From: Bifidobacterium vansinderenii
GTDB taxonomy: Bacteria > Actinomycetota > Actinomycetes > Actinomycetales > Bifidobacteriaceae
DNA length: 64,000 bases
Direction: 5' to 3'
Assembly: GCF_002234915.1 (NCBI RefSeq)
Contig: NZ_NEWD01000041.1
Coordinates: forward strand, 21-64,020
Positions within the stretch are counted from its first letter, which is position 1, and each line of letters begins with the position of its first letter. Both the position numbers and the translations under genes were made by a program. Under the pieces are notes generated by a model. It had not been told where the DNA came from, did not search any database, and saw only the letters and a program-made list of their open reading frames with translations. Below are positions 9,472 to 17,148 of the stretch, in pieces.

Positions 9472-9481
9472 TCTGTGTCAA
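9453..9481 (-). promoter_or_regulatory. sigma-70-type promoter of the HlyIII-type gene
   Basis: Read on the minus strand: a consensus -35 TTGACA (9481-9476), a 17-nt spacer and a -10 TAAGTT (9458-9453). It lies 33 nt before the start codon. Confidence 0.65.
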
Positions 9482-9551
9482 TACCGTCGTTCGATATGCG
9501 GCGGAACGGTGTCGGAGCCGTGTCGGCCCCCGTTTTCCCCCGACTACCCGC

Positions 9552-9564
9552 TAGCATAAGTATC
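9552..9564 (+). promoter_or_regulatory. -10 element for a leaderless pdtaS transcript
   Basis: TAGCAT (9552-9557) lies exactly 7 nt before the ATG at 9565, and no Shine-Dalgarno is present. Confidence 0.45.
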
Positions 9565-11046
9565 ATGGTTGATTTTTCACATCTTGTAGCGAATAATCCG
9601 GATTTCGACGATGCGGATCGTGAATGGCTGCATCACCTCGTCGCCGACTGGCAGGTCATCGCCGACCTGAGCTTCGCCGACCTGCTGCTGGTGCTGCCCG
9701 GTGCGAATGGCCAGTACGTCGTGGCCGGACAGTGCCGTCCCTCCACCGTCATGTCGGTGCGATTCGAAGACATGGTCGGCTCGACGATCGAAGGCGAGGA
9801 CGCCCGCGCGATCTCCAAGGCCATGACCGAGCAGAAGATCTCGCGACTCGATCACTACCGTGCCGTCGGCAACACCACGGTGTGCGACGTCTACGCACCG
9901 GTGCGCCGTGAGGGCAAGGTGCTGGGCGTGGTGGTCCGCGAGACCAACATGGCCACCCGCATGCTCAACGGCCGGTACGAGTCGGAAAGTATCGCGGCGG
10001 GCAAGAACCTGTTCGAGATGATCCCCGCCGGCACCTTCCCCTACCGCGACGCCATCCTCAACCAGCGCCACAATGCCCGCGTGTCCGACGGCTTCATCGT
10101 GCTCAGCGAGGACGGCATCGTCGAATACGCCTCCCCGAACGCGATCAGCTGCTTCCGCCGTCTCGGATCCATCGGCGTCATGGAGGGGCAGTCCCTCTCC
10201 CAGATCGGCACGTCGCTGATCCATGAGAACGACATGCTGCCGGAGACGCTTCCGCTTGTGCTCGCCGGCAAGGCCGCCGTCGATTCGGAGATCAACGCCA
10301 ATCGCTCCACGGTGTCCCTGCGTTCCATGCCCTTCTTTGGCCCCCACGGCCGTACCGGCGCCGTAGTGCTCTGCCGAGACGTGACCGAGGTCCGTCGCCG
10401 CGAGAAGGAGCTGGAGACCAAGGACGCGGCGATCGCCGAGATCCATCACCGTGTGAAGAACAATCTGCAGGCCGTGTCCGCACTGCTGCGTCTGCAGGCG
10501 CGCCGCACCAAGTCCCCCGAGGTCAAGTCCGAGCTTGAGGAGGCCATGCGCCGCGTGGAGACCATCGCCGTGGTGCACGAGGGCCTGAGCCAGACTGCCG
10601 ACGAGATCGTCGACTTCGACAAGGTGATCGCCGACCTGCTGCGCATGAGCGTGGACCTCGCCACCAGCAAGGACCAGCACATCCGCATCTCGTATCTGGG
10701 CAAGTTCGGCATGATGCCCGCCCAGGACGCCACGCCGCTGTCCCTGGTGCTCACCGAGCTTGTCACCAACGCCGTGGAGCACGGCTTCCAGGGTCGTACC
10801 GAGGGCAACGTGTGGATCTCCGTGGGGCGTGGTGGCAGCAGCCTCAACATCGTGGTGGAGGACGACGGCATCGGCTACACGTCGGAATCCGATCAGGGCA
10901 TGGCCCGCTCCAGCGGTTCGGGTCTCGGCACGCAGATCATTAACACGTTCGTGAAGAACGACTTCGGCGGTTCCGTGCGCTGGGAGCCGCGACGCGATGG
11001 CGGCACCCGCGTGGTGCTCGACATGAAGCTGCGCGCCGCACAGTGA
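9565..11046 (+). CDS. pdtaS: sensor histidine kinase PdtaS (HisKA_2 type)
   Basis: 493 residues. The start was chosen at the ATG with a correctly spaced -10; the frame stays open far upstream without another plausible start. The protein has an N-terminal GAF-like domain (residues ~5-150), a PAS domain (~165-285), the HisKA_2 dimerisation helix EIHHRVKNNLQAVSALLRLQ (phosphoacceptor His at 294/295) and a HATPase_c domain with VLTELVTNAVEHGF and EDDGIGY. No membrane segment is present, so the kinase is cytosolic. It corresponds to mycobacterial PdtaS, whose partner is an ANTAR antiterminator; that partner is at 41713-42318 here. The adjacency to whiB1 is also shared with mycobacteria. Confidence 0.92.
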   Translation: MVDFSHLVANNPDFDDADREWLHHLVADWQVIADLSFADLLLVLPGANGQYVVAGQCRPSTVMSVRFEDMVGSTIEGEDARAISKAMTEQKISRLDHYRAVGNTTVCDVYAPVRREGKVLGVVVRETNMATRMLNGRYESESIAAGKNLFEMIPAGTFPYRDAILNQRHNARVSDGFIVLSEDGIVEYASPNAISCFRRLGSIGVMEGQSLSQIGTSLIHENDMLPETLPLVLAGKAAVDSEINANRSTVSLRSMPFFGPHGRTGAVVLCRDVTEVRRREKELETKDAAIAEIHHRVKNNLQAVSALLRLQARRTKSPEVKSELEEAMRRVETIAVVHEGLSQTADEIVDFDKVIADLLRMSVDLATSKDQHIRISYLGKFGMMPAQDATPLSLVLTELVTNAVEHGFQGRTEGNVWISVGRGGSSLNIVVEDDGIGYTSESDQGMARSSGSGLGTQIINTFVKNDFGGSVRWEPRRDGGTRVVLDMKLRAAQ

Positions 11047-11082
11047 CCGTCACGCAACGCCTCCTATAGGCCGCACATACGA

Positions 11083-11130
11083 AAAGGTCCTGTTCCCAAC
11101 CCCGATCAGGGGGTTTGGAACAGGACCTTT
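11083..11130. terminator. bidirectional terminator between pdtaS and whiB1
   Basis: A 14-bp perfect stem AAAGGTCCTGTTCC / GGAACAGGACCTTT extends inward through AACCCC / GGGGTT. The genes are convergent and the hairpin serves both. Confidence 0.9.
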
Positions 11131-11164
11131 CCCGTATATGTCGTATGCCCGTATGCGGAAGCGG

Positions 11165-11443
11165 TCAGGCCTGCATCTGCAGGGCCGCGGAACGACGCGC
11201 GCGCATGGCGCGACGCTTCAGAGCGCGGCGCTCGTCCTCGCTCAGACCGCCCCACACGCCATAGTCCTGGTTGGTGTCCATGGCGCATTTCAGGCAGGCG
11301 TCAATGACTTTGCAGGTGCGGCAGACGGCCTTGGCTTCCTCGATCTGTTGGTAGGCGGCACCGGTGTTGCCCACGGGGAAGAACAGCTCCGGGTCCTTAT
11401 CTCGGCAAGCGGCCTTCGCGCGCCAATCGTATGCACTGCTCAT
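11165..11443 (-). CDS. whiB1: WhiB-family iron-sulfur transcription factor (WhiB1-like)
   Basis: 92 residues. The ATG at 11443 follows GAGGA; a longer in-frame extension upstream has no supporting features. The four cluster-binding cysteines are present as C-x(n)-C-x2-C-x5-C (AACRDKDPELFF..., VCRTCKVIDAC), followed by the D-x-GVWGGLSEDERR turn and a basic C-terminal tail (ALKRRAMRARRSAA) that should contact DNA. WhiB1-type proteins bind sigma factor region 4 and an NO-sensitive [4Fe-4S] cluster. The short length and the neighbour pdtaS match the WhiB1 clade. Confidence 0.93.
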   Translation of the reverse strand: MSSAYDWRAKAACRDKDPELFFPVGNTGAAYQQIEEAKAVCRTCKVIDACLKCAMDTNQDYGVWGGLSEDERRALKRRAMRARRSAALQMQA

Positions 11444-11541
11444 AGGTGTCCTCGATCCCAAACGAAATACAAAACTCTCATCTATGAGCAAACCACGAAT
11501 GGCACGATTTTTCAAGGGTTTTATGCAACTGAACGCAAGAT

Positions 11542-13428
11542 TCACCAGAATGGGACGCAATCATGACATTGCACCGGCGTGGCGGCACCCTGCATAAGCA
11601 GTATCGCTCGTCCGGGAACACGCACATCATCGCCGTCGAACTGGGCGAGTGCCTGTGCGGGCACGCCGGCCATCATGTCGATGGCGCGGTCCCCGGTGGG
11701 GAACACCAGACGTATGCCGCAGTGATCGGGGAACCGCAGATGGCGTGCCGCGCTCAGCGTGAATATCACGGTGCGGTGGGGGTCGGCGATCGCCTCCTGA
11801 AAATCGTCGTGCTCCGTTCCACGTCCCAATGGATCGAGCAGTTCATCAGCATCGTCAACCAGCCAGACTCGTACCTGTGGGCTCCCCGCGGCGGGGGAGG
11901 GGCCTCGTTGGCTGCCATCCGCCGATGGATGCGCGGTATCGTAGCCGTCCGCCGTCTTATGTGTGATCGTGACGTCAACGCCGTCGCGTACGGACAGCAG
12001 CCGCGCGATCGCGGACAGGATCGTGGTTTTGCCGCGCGGGCCCGATCCGACGATCGCGATGTTGCCCAGATCCAATGGCAGCAGTAGCGGTTCGAGCGTG
12101 ACTCCGGTGTCGGCGACGCCGATATGCAATGGCGCATCCGGTTCCGTGCCCACGATGACGGTCTCGGTCCTAGCCTCTATGCGCTGGGGCAGCGGCGGGG
12201 AGAACAGCGGTGACGCGGTCTGCTCGCCGAGGAACCTGCATGCCCACCGGGCCCCTCGTGTCAACGCCTCACTGGAGGCGGGGACCGCGCATCGGAAGGC
12301 CTCCAGTTCCTCTCCGCCGTAGGCGAACGCAACGCCCGGTGCCTGCGGGCTGATCAGCGAGGCCGCCTTGGACCCGAGCAGCTCGGACGACTGCATGGGG
12401 TCGCGCACTCGCAGGCAGATGTTAAGACCGATGTTCGCCTTCATCTCGCCGCTGACCTGGCCGAGCGGATTCTGCGTGCAGGCGATGAGATGCATGCCGA
12501 GGGACCGACCCAACGCCGCCAGCGCGGTCAGCTGGGTCAGATAGTCGGGCAGCTGGCGTTTCAGCGCATGGAACTCGTCGATGACCACGACGATACGTGC
12601 CGGAGGATGCTTTAGCTCGTTGACGTCGGCCACATGCGCACGGGAGACGATCATCTCACGTCGTTTGAGTTCCAGCTCCATGGCTCGTAGCGCCCTGACC
12701 GCGTGCTTGAGATCAAGATCCGACACGAATCCGACGGTATGAGGTAGCCGGTGCAGCACACGGAATGCCGAACCGCCCTTGAAGTCCAGAAACACGAAGT
12801 TCAGCATGGACGGCGGGAACCTGCCGGCCAACGACAGGCACCATGATTCCAGCAGCACCGATTTTCCCGAACCCGTGGTGCCGGCGACCAGTGCGTGCGG
12901 TCCCTGCCTCGGCATGTTGATCGTGAATATACCGGTCGGACTCACGCCCACGGGCACGGTGTGCAGCGAGGCGAGCAGCCGCCGATCGCCGCGATCCTGC
13001 GCGCATCGAGACCGCTCCCACTGACGGGCCATGGCCTTCCACGCCGAAGGAATGTCCCCTGCCTCCACGCCGAGCAGCTCCTCAAGCTCCATGCGCATGG
13101 CTGCGCATCGCCGTGCGGCTTCGGCGTCGCGATCGTCCGGTGGTGTGCCGAAGCCGCTGCCGGACGCAACGGTTCCGGTGTTCGTCGTGCCGTTCTCCTC
13201 GTTCGCTTTGGCTCGGCGTCGCATCGCGATATTGGCCAGCGCCGAGGCCAGACAGCCGATGAGTCCGGGTACGATCAGTCCGACGAACATCCATCGTTGT
13301 TCGATGATCATCATCACCAGCATCATGGCCTGGCCTGCTACCGGTGCGATCATGGACAGCAGCAGCAATCCCGAGCCGTCGCCTCCTGCTGTGCGAGAGC
13401 CGGCTCGTGTATGTCGTGTGGTAACCAT
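11542..13428 (-). CDS. FtsK/SpoIIIE-family tandem ATPase resembling EccC of type VII secretion
   Basis: 628 residues from the ATG at 13428; a longer start at 13563 would overlap the neighbouring LCP gene. Two hydrophobic segments lie near the N-terminus (residues ~15-70). The first ATPase domain has Walker A VAGTTGSGKS (about residue 185), NFVFLDFKGGSAF, LPHTVGFVSDLD and Walker B IVVVIDEFHAL (about 283). A second, degenerate P-loop domain follows (IVGSGPRGKTTIL, about 462; VWLVDDADELLD, about 526). DFKGG plus tandem domains is typical of EccC/YukBA rather than chromosome-pumping FtsK, which has a long linker and a gamma domain. No WXG100, EccB or EccD gene is nearby. The substrate (protein or DNA) is unknown. 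Confidence 0.75.
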   Translation of the reverse strand: MVTTRHTRAGSRTAGGDGSGLLLLSMIAPVAGQAMMLVMMIIEQRWMFVGLIVPGLIGCLASALANIAMRRRAKANEENGTTNTGTVASGSGFGTPPDDRDAEAARRCAAMRMELEELLGVEAGDIPSAWKAMARQWERSRCAQDRGDRRLLASLHTVPVGVSPTGIFTINMPRQGPHALVAGTTGSGKSVLLESWCLSLAGRFPPSMLNFVFLDFKGGSAFRVLHRLPHTVGFVSDLDLKHAVRALRAMELELKRREMIVSRAHVADVNELKHPPARIVVVIDEFHALKRQLPDYLTQLTALAALGRSLGMHLIACTQNPLGQVSGEMKANIGLNICLRVRDPMQSSELLGSKAASLISPQAPGVAFAYGGEELEAFRCAVPASSEALTRGARWACRFLGEQTASPLFSPPLPQRIEARTETVIVGTEPDAPLHIGVADTGVTLEPLLLPLDLGNIAIVGSGPRGKTTILSAIARLLSVRDGVDVTITHKTADGYDTAHPSADGSQRGPSPAAGSPQVRVWLVDDADELLDPLGRGTEHDDFQEAIADPHRTVIFTLSAARHLRFPDHCGIRLVFPTGDRAIDMMAGVPAQALAQFDGDDVRVPGRAILLMQGAATPVQCHDCVPFW

Positions 13429-13534
13429 GACCCGAGTCTGGGCCGGCCGAGCATACGGACGCAAGAGAAAACGGGCAATGTGCGCCAACGTGAATGCACG
13501 ACGGCGCACATTGCCCGCGTAGGGGAGGGAAGGG

Positions 13535-14923
13535 TTACATGCCTCCCACCGTGCCGGGATCATGGGTGCCGTCCTCGAGCTGGCTGAACAGTTCGGTGTT
13601 CTTCGACTCGTTGAGCAGTACCGTCGAACCGATTCCGGACTTCGGATAGTAGTCGGTGTTTGTGTAGTAGACGCTGCCGGTCACGCCTTTGGTCCCCGTG
13701 GCGGCCTTGAACGCCAGTGCCATGCCGATCAGATCGAATGCACCGGTCTTCTCGTCCACGGTGAGGCTGGACAGTCCGGCCTTCATGAGCTTGCTTACGG
13801 TGGCTGGGTTGGTGAGTACTGCGGGCGAGGACGCCTTCTTCGCCACGGCCGCGATGACCTGACGCTGACGGGCCGCACGTCCGATATCGCCGGTGGGATC
13901 CGAATAACGCATGCGGGAGAACGCCAATGCGGTGCCGCCGTCCGCCTGATGACATCCGGCCTCCCATACCAGACCGGAGTTGGCGTCGTTCACCGTACTG
14001 TCGTAGCACAGCTCCACGCCGCCGATCGCATCGACCACCTTCTCCACGCCGCCGAAGCCGATCTGCACCACATGGTCGATCTTCATGCCGGTGATGCCCT
14101 CCACCTGCTCGACGAGCGCCTTGTATCCGCTCATCGTGGCCACGGCGTTGATCTTCATGTCCTGACCGTCCACGGTCACGTAGGAGTCGCGGGGAATGGA
14201 GATCAACGAACTGGAACCGCTCTTGGGACGGGTGAGCACCAGAATCGAATCGGTGCGGGATCCCGGCACGTCCTGTTCGGTACCGGTGCCCGCGGTGCCG
14301 TCACGTTCGTCGGAGCCGAGGATCAGCCATGTGCTGGCCGGGGTGTTGGCCATCGACGACAGCATGTCCTTGTGGGTGAGCTGACCGTTGACCCAGTTGA
14401 CCAGACCGATCATCGCCACCAGGATCACGACCAGCAACGCCGCCAACACCGTCAGCGCACGATGACGAATGCGATGCGCCCCCATGGCTCGCGTACGGCC
14501 ATGTCCGATGCCGTGCAGTTGGGGTCGGACGGTTCGTTGCATGTTTCGCGCATCGTTGCCGTGCCGTTCACGGATTCCACGATCGGCGGGATGATACGGT
14601 TCGGGGGTGAAGGGTCGGAGCCTGCTCTCCCGACGGGAGATGAATGGTGCGCTCTCACCGTTGACCGCGGTCTTCTGGGAACGGTCGGCCATGCGGTTGC
14701 CGGAACCGGATGATGAACGCGGTTCGGCGCGGCGGGATGCGGCGACGGGGGAGAAGCTCGGCGGCACAGCGCCTTCCGCCGCCGGGGATTCGGCGCGCTT
14801 GGGGGTGCTGCGACGCGGCTGGAAGGACTGCGGCTGGGCGGAGGCCTGAGAAGGCGTGGAACGGCGGCGCGGAGCCCCTGAGGGTATGAAGCTCGGGGGC
14901 GTGGTTTCCGGCGTGCCGTTCAT
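13535..14923 (-). CDS. LytR-CpsA-Psr (LCP) family cell-wall glycopolymer ligase 1
   Basis: 462 residues. The N-terminal ~150 residues are a disordered Pro/Ser/Arg-rich cytoplasmic region, then one membrane segment (ALTVLAALLVVILVAMIGLVNWV) and the LCP domain. The domain has WLILGSDERDGTAG, RTDSILVLTRPKSGSSSLISIPRDSYV, an INAVATMSGYKALVEQVEGITGMKIDHVVQIGF stretch and ALAFSRMRYSDPTGDIGRAARQRQVI. The conserved Arg/Asp residues that bind lipid pyrophosphate are present. LCP proteins move glycopolymers from undecaprenyl carriers onto peptidoglycan. The gene is followed by a second LCP gene on the same strand. Confidence 0.92.
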   Translation of the reverse strand: MNGTPETTPPSFIPSGAPRRRSTPSQASAQPQSFQPRRSTPKRAESPAAEGAVPPSFSPVAASRRAEPRSSSGSGNRMADRSQKTAVNGESAPFISRRESRLRPFTPEPYHPADRGIRERHGNDARNMQRTVRPQLHGIGHGRTRAMGAHRIRHRALTVLAALLVVILVAMIGLVNWVNGQLTHKDMLSSMANTPASTWLILGSDERDGTAGTGTEQDVPGSRTDSILVLTRPKSGSSSLISIPRDSYVTVDGQDMKINAVATMSGYKALVEQVEGITGMKIDHVVQIGFGGVEKVVDAIGGVELCYDSTVNDANSGLVWEAGCHQADGGTALAFSRMRYSDPTGDIGRAARQRQVIAAVAKKASSPAVLTNPATVSKLMKAGLSSLTVDEKTGAFDLIGMALAFKAATGTKGVTGSVYYTNTDYYPKSGIGSTVLLNESKNTELFSQLEDGTHDPGTVGGM

Positions 14924-14996
14924 GAATCTCCTCTCGCGGTGAATACGGTGCTCACCTGACTATGACGCATAATGCCCGGTCTGATGCCGGTGAAGG

Positions 14997-16463
14997 TTAT
15001 TCCTTCTCAGTAACGGCACAGAACGTGCTGTTCACATAGGCGTCGGCGATGCCGATGGCCTGACTGGTGTTGGGATCGCGGATGGTTCCGGTCTTCGGGT
15101 CCACGATGCCGCCCGTATCCGGATCGACCAGTGTGCCGTCGGCTTTGGTGATCAGTCCGGTCACCGGATCGGGCGTCGAATCGGCGCTGGCCGATGCGGA
15201 CGAGCCGGAATTGGCGGACTGCTGATCGCTTGCCGACTCGGAAGGTGTGGGGGAGGACGTCTCGGACGGGGTGGCGCTCGATGTGCTCGACGATGCGTCC
15301 GAGGAATCATTATTCGAGGAGTCGTCGTTCTTCGAGTCGTCGGCGACGGTCAGTGGCTTGCTGTCGGCGAGCTTCTTCCACAGGGTGTCGGCGTCCTTCG
15401 TCCACACCACACGATTGCGATCGCGTGCCCATTCGGTCACCGGGACGGTCTGCGCGTAGATCTTAGACGTGTCGAGGTTCTTCAAGGCCGCGGCCAGGCC
15501 GACCAGCACGCCGGCGTCAGCAAGGCCGTCGCTCATCTTCAGGGACTGGATGCCCGCCGTGGCCAGCTGATACAGCTGGTTCGTCTGGGTGAACAGATTC
15601 TTGCTTGATGCCTCGCGCAGCAGCGACTTGACCAGATACTGCTGGCGGGTTGTGCGCATGATGTCGGTGCCGTCGCCCACATGACGGACGCGAGCGTACT
15701 GCGTGGCCGCCACACCGTCGAGATGATGCAGCCCCTGCGTCAGATCGATGCCGGTCGTGTCGTCCTTCATATCCTGATTCACGCAAATGTCCACGCCGCC
15801 CACGGCGTCGATCATAGAGCTCAGACCGGCGAAGTCGGCCACCACGAACTGGGAGATGTCCAGTCCGGTCAGCGAATTGACCGCGTTGAGCGTGCAGCTG
15901 GCCGCGGATGCCACGTCGCCGCCGGTCGAATAGCCCAGTGCGAAGATCGAATTGAACTGCGCGTTATGGCGTTCCGGCACCGTGCCGTTGGTCGTGTTGC
16001 AGCTCGGAACGTCGACGATCGAATCACGCGGAATGGAAACGATGTTGATATAGCTGCGGTCGGCCGAGATCTGCACGATCATGGCGGTGTCGGACTGATG
16101 GTCCGACGCGGAGCCGCCGGCGCCGATCGCAGCGTTCGCCTCACCCTCACGCGTATCCTGACCCAGTACGAGAATATTGACGGTCTTGCCCGCGTTCGGA
16201 TCGACCACCTGATTGCTTTTCACATGCGACTGTCCCAGCACCGCCGTCTTGCTGTCGTTGATCAGAGTGAACAGATTGCTGGCAGTGGCTCCCGTCGCGG
16301 TGGCGACGAAGGCGAACACGGCGACCAGCACCAGCGCGATCGTGGTGCGCAGTTTGTGACTCACCGTGTAGCCGAGGGAATGAAGCGGCCTGGCGCCCCC
16401 GTGATTCGCCAGATTGGGGGCGGTGTACCTGCCTCGGGAACTACTTGGGCGGTGTGAAGCCAC
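14997..16463 (-). CDS. LytR-CpsA-Psr (LCP) family cell-wall glycopolymer ligase 2
   Basis: 488 residues from a GTG at 16463 preceded by AGAAAGG; an upstream in-frame TTG at 16514 has less support. The protein has a short basic N-terminus, one membrane segment (LRTTIALVLVAVFAFVATATG) and an LCP domain (ILVLGQDTREGE, SDTAMIVQISADRSYINIVSIPRDSIVDVP, QYARVRHVGDGTDIMRTTRQQ). After the domain come ~45 residues of Ser/Thr/Asp linker and a tail with DPxTGxI octad repeats, ending in a single Cys. Both LCP genes have the residues expected of active enzymes, so two acceptor or donor polymers may be served. Confidence 0.92.
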   Translation of the reverse strand: MASHRPSSSRGRYTAPNLANHGGARPLHSLGYTVSHKLRTTIALVLVAVFAFVATATGATASNLFTLINDSKTAVLGQSHVKSNQVVDPNAGKTVNILVLGQDTREGEANAAIGAGGSASDHQSDTAMIVQISADRSYINIVSIPRDSIVDVPSCNTTNGTVPERHNAQFNSIFALGYSTGGDVASAASCTLNAVNSLTGLDISQFVVADFAGLSSMIDAVGGVDICVNQDMKDDTTGIDLTQGLHHLDGVAATQYARVRHVGDGTDIMRTTRQQYLVKSLLREASSKNLFTQTNQLYQLATAGIQSLKMSDGLADAGVLVGLAAALKNLDTSKIYAQTVPVTEWARDRNRVVWTKDADTLWKKLADSKPLTVADDSKNDDSSNNDSSDASSSTSSATPSETSSPTPSESASDQQSANSGSSASASADSTPDPVTGLITKADGTLVDPDTGGIVDPKTGTIRDPNTSQAIGIADAYVNSTFCAVTEKE

Positions 16464-16653
16464 GGGAACGCCTTTCTGCCGGGTATGGAAGACAACGGGG
16501 GTGTACGGTCGCAAAGGCCGACGAACCTGTAATATACAGATTCATCTTTCGACGACGAGCATGTGACACGGTCGGGAAATGAGAATTGTTTACAACACCC
16601 TTCCATTAGCCGACAGCATATGCCGACGCGCCTTTACCACTCCATATGAATAT
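16464..16653. other. intergenic region upstream of LCP2 and whiB2
   Basis: The 300-bp divergent gap between LCP2 and whiB2 holds no gene. It is AT-richer than its surroundings. A perfect inverted repeat CTGTA-ATA-TACAG (16527-16539) contains a TATATT -10-like box for the minus strand. Two copies of GCCGAC flank GCATAT near 16612-16626. Confidence 0.5.
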
Positions 16654-16733
16654 TGTCGGTAACGACACCCCTTAAACTTGACAAAAACTGAGTGACAAGT
16701 GTGTAATTTACCATGTCTTCCGTACTGGAAGAC
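16654..16733 (+). promoter_or_regulatory. whiB2 promoter with two flanking inverted repeats
   Basis: -35 TTGACA (16678-16683), an 18-nt spacer and TGTAAT (16702-16707). A perfect inverted repeat TGTCG-GTAA-CGACA (16654-16667) lies just upstream of the -35. A second, GTCTTCC-N5-GGAAGAC (16715-16733), starts at the expected transcription start. Either repeat could be an operator; the second could also form an RNA hairpin in the leader. The Shine-Dalgarno GGGAGG is at 16751. Confidence 0.55.
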
Positions 16734-16764
16734 GTTTCACGGCATATTTTGGGAGGTTTTCGGC

Positions 16765-17106
16765 ATGTGGGGAGTGTTCGACGATTCCCAAAAGGGCGAC
16801 GATTCCGACTCCGCCACACCTGAGGCCGCCGAGCGTGCGCTGTTTGAGCTCTGGGGATTGTTCGACACCGACGAGGACGTGTCATGGCAGCACAAGGCGC
16901 TGTGCGCCCAAACCGATCCCGAGGCCTTCTTCCCGGAAAAAGGCGGCTCCACTAGGGACGCCAAACGCGTATGCGCACAGTGCGAGGTCCGCGAGCAGTG
17001 CCTCAAATGGGCCATCGACCATGACGAACGATTCGGCATCTGGGGCGGCATGAGCGAACGCGAACGTCGCCGCTATAAGAAAGAACATGGTAAAGAACAA
17101 GCCTGA
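16765..17106 (+). CDS. whiB2: WhiB-family transcription factor (WhiB2/WhmD-like)
   Basis: 113 residues. The ATG at 16765 is 8 nt after GGGAGG. An acidic N-terminal extension (~45 residues) precedes the cluster domain: LCAQTDPEAFFPEKGGS, VCAQCEVREQCLKWA, GIWGGMSERERRRYKK. All four cysteines and the G-[VI]-W-G-G turn are present, and the C-terminus is basic. WhiB2/WhmD proteins act in septation and cell division in other Actinobacteria. The gene stands immediately upstream of the giant glycosyltransferase and DUF5719 genes, an arrangement shared by many Actinobacteria, so it may regulate envelope genes. Confidence 0.9.
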   Translation: MWGVFDDSQKGDDSDSATPEAAERALFELWGLFDTDEDVSWQHKALCAQTDPEAFFPEKGGSTRDAKRVCAQCEVREQCLKWAIDHDERFGIWGGMSERERRRYKKEHGKEQA

Positions 17107-17135
17107 CGGATACGCCGTGTTCGCCCGGGTTGTCA

Positions 17136-17148
17136 TACAGTGGAGAAG
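17136..17148 (+). promoter_or_regulatory. -10 element for leaderless expression of the glycosyltransferase gene
   Basis: TACAGT (17136-17141) is followed by 7 nt and the ATG at 17149. GGAGAA sits within those 7 nt, too close to serve as a Shine-Dalgarno. Confidence 0.4.

Noticed and set aside
8500-9564. In-frame N-terminal extension of pdtaS by 355 residues
   Set aside because: It is antisense to the HlyIII-type gene and has shadow composition; the real start has a -10 box at the right spacing.
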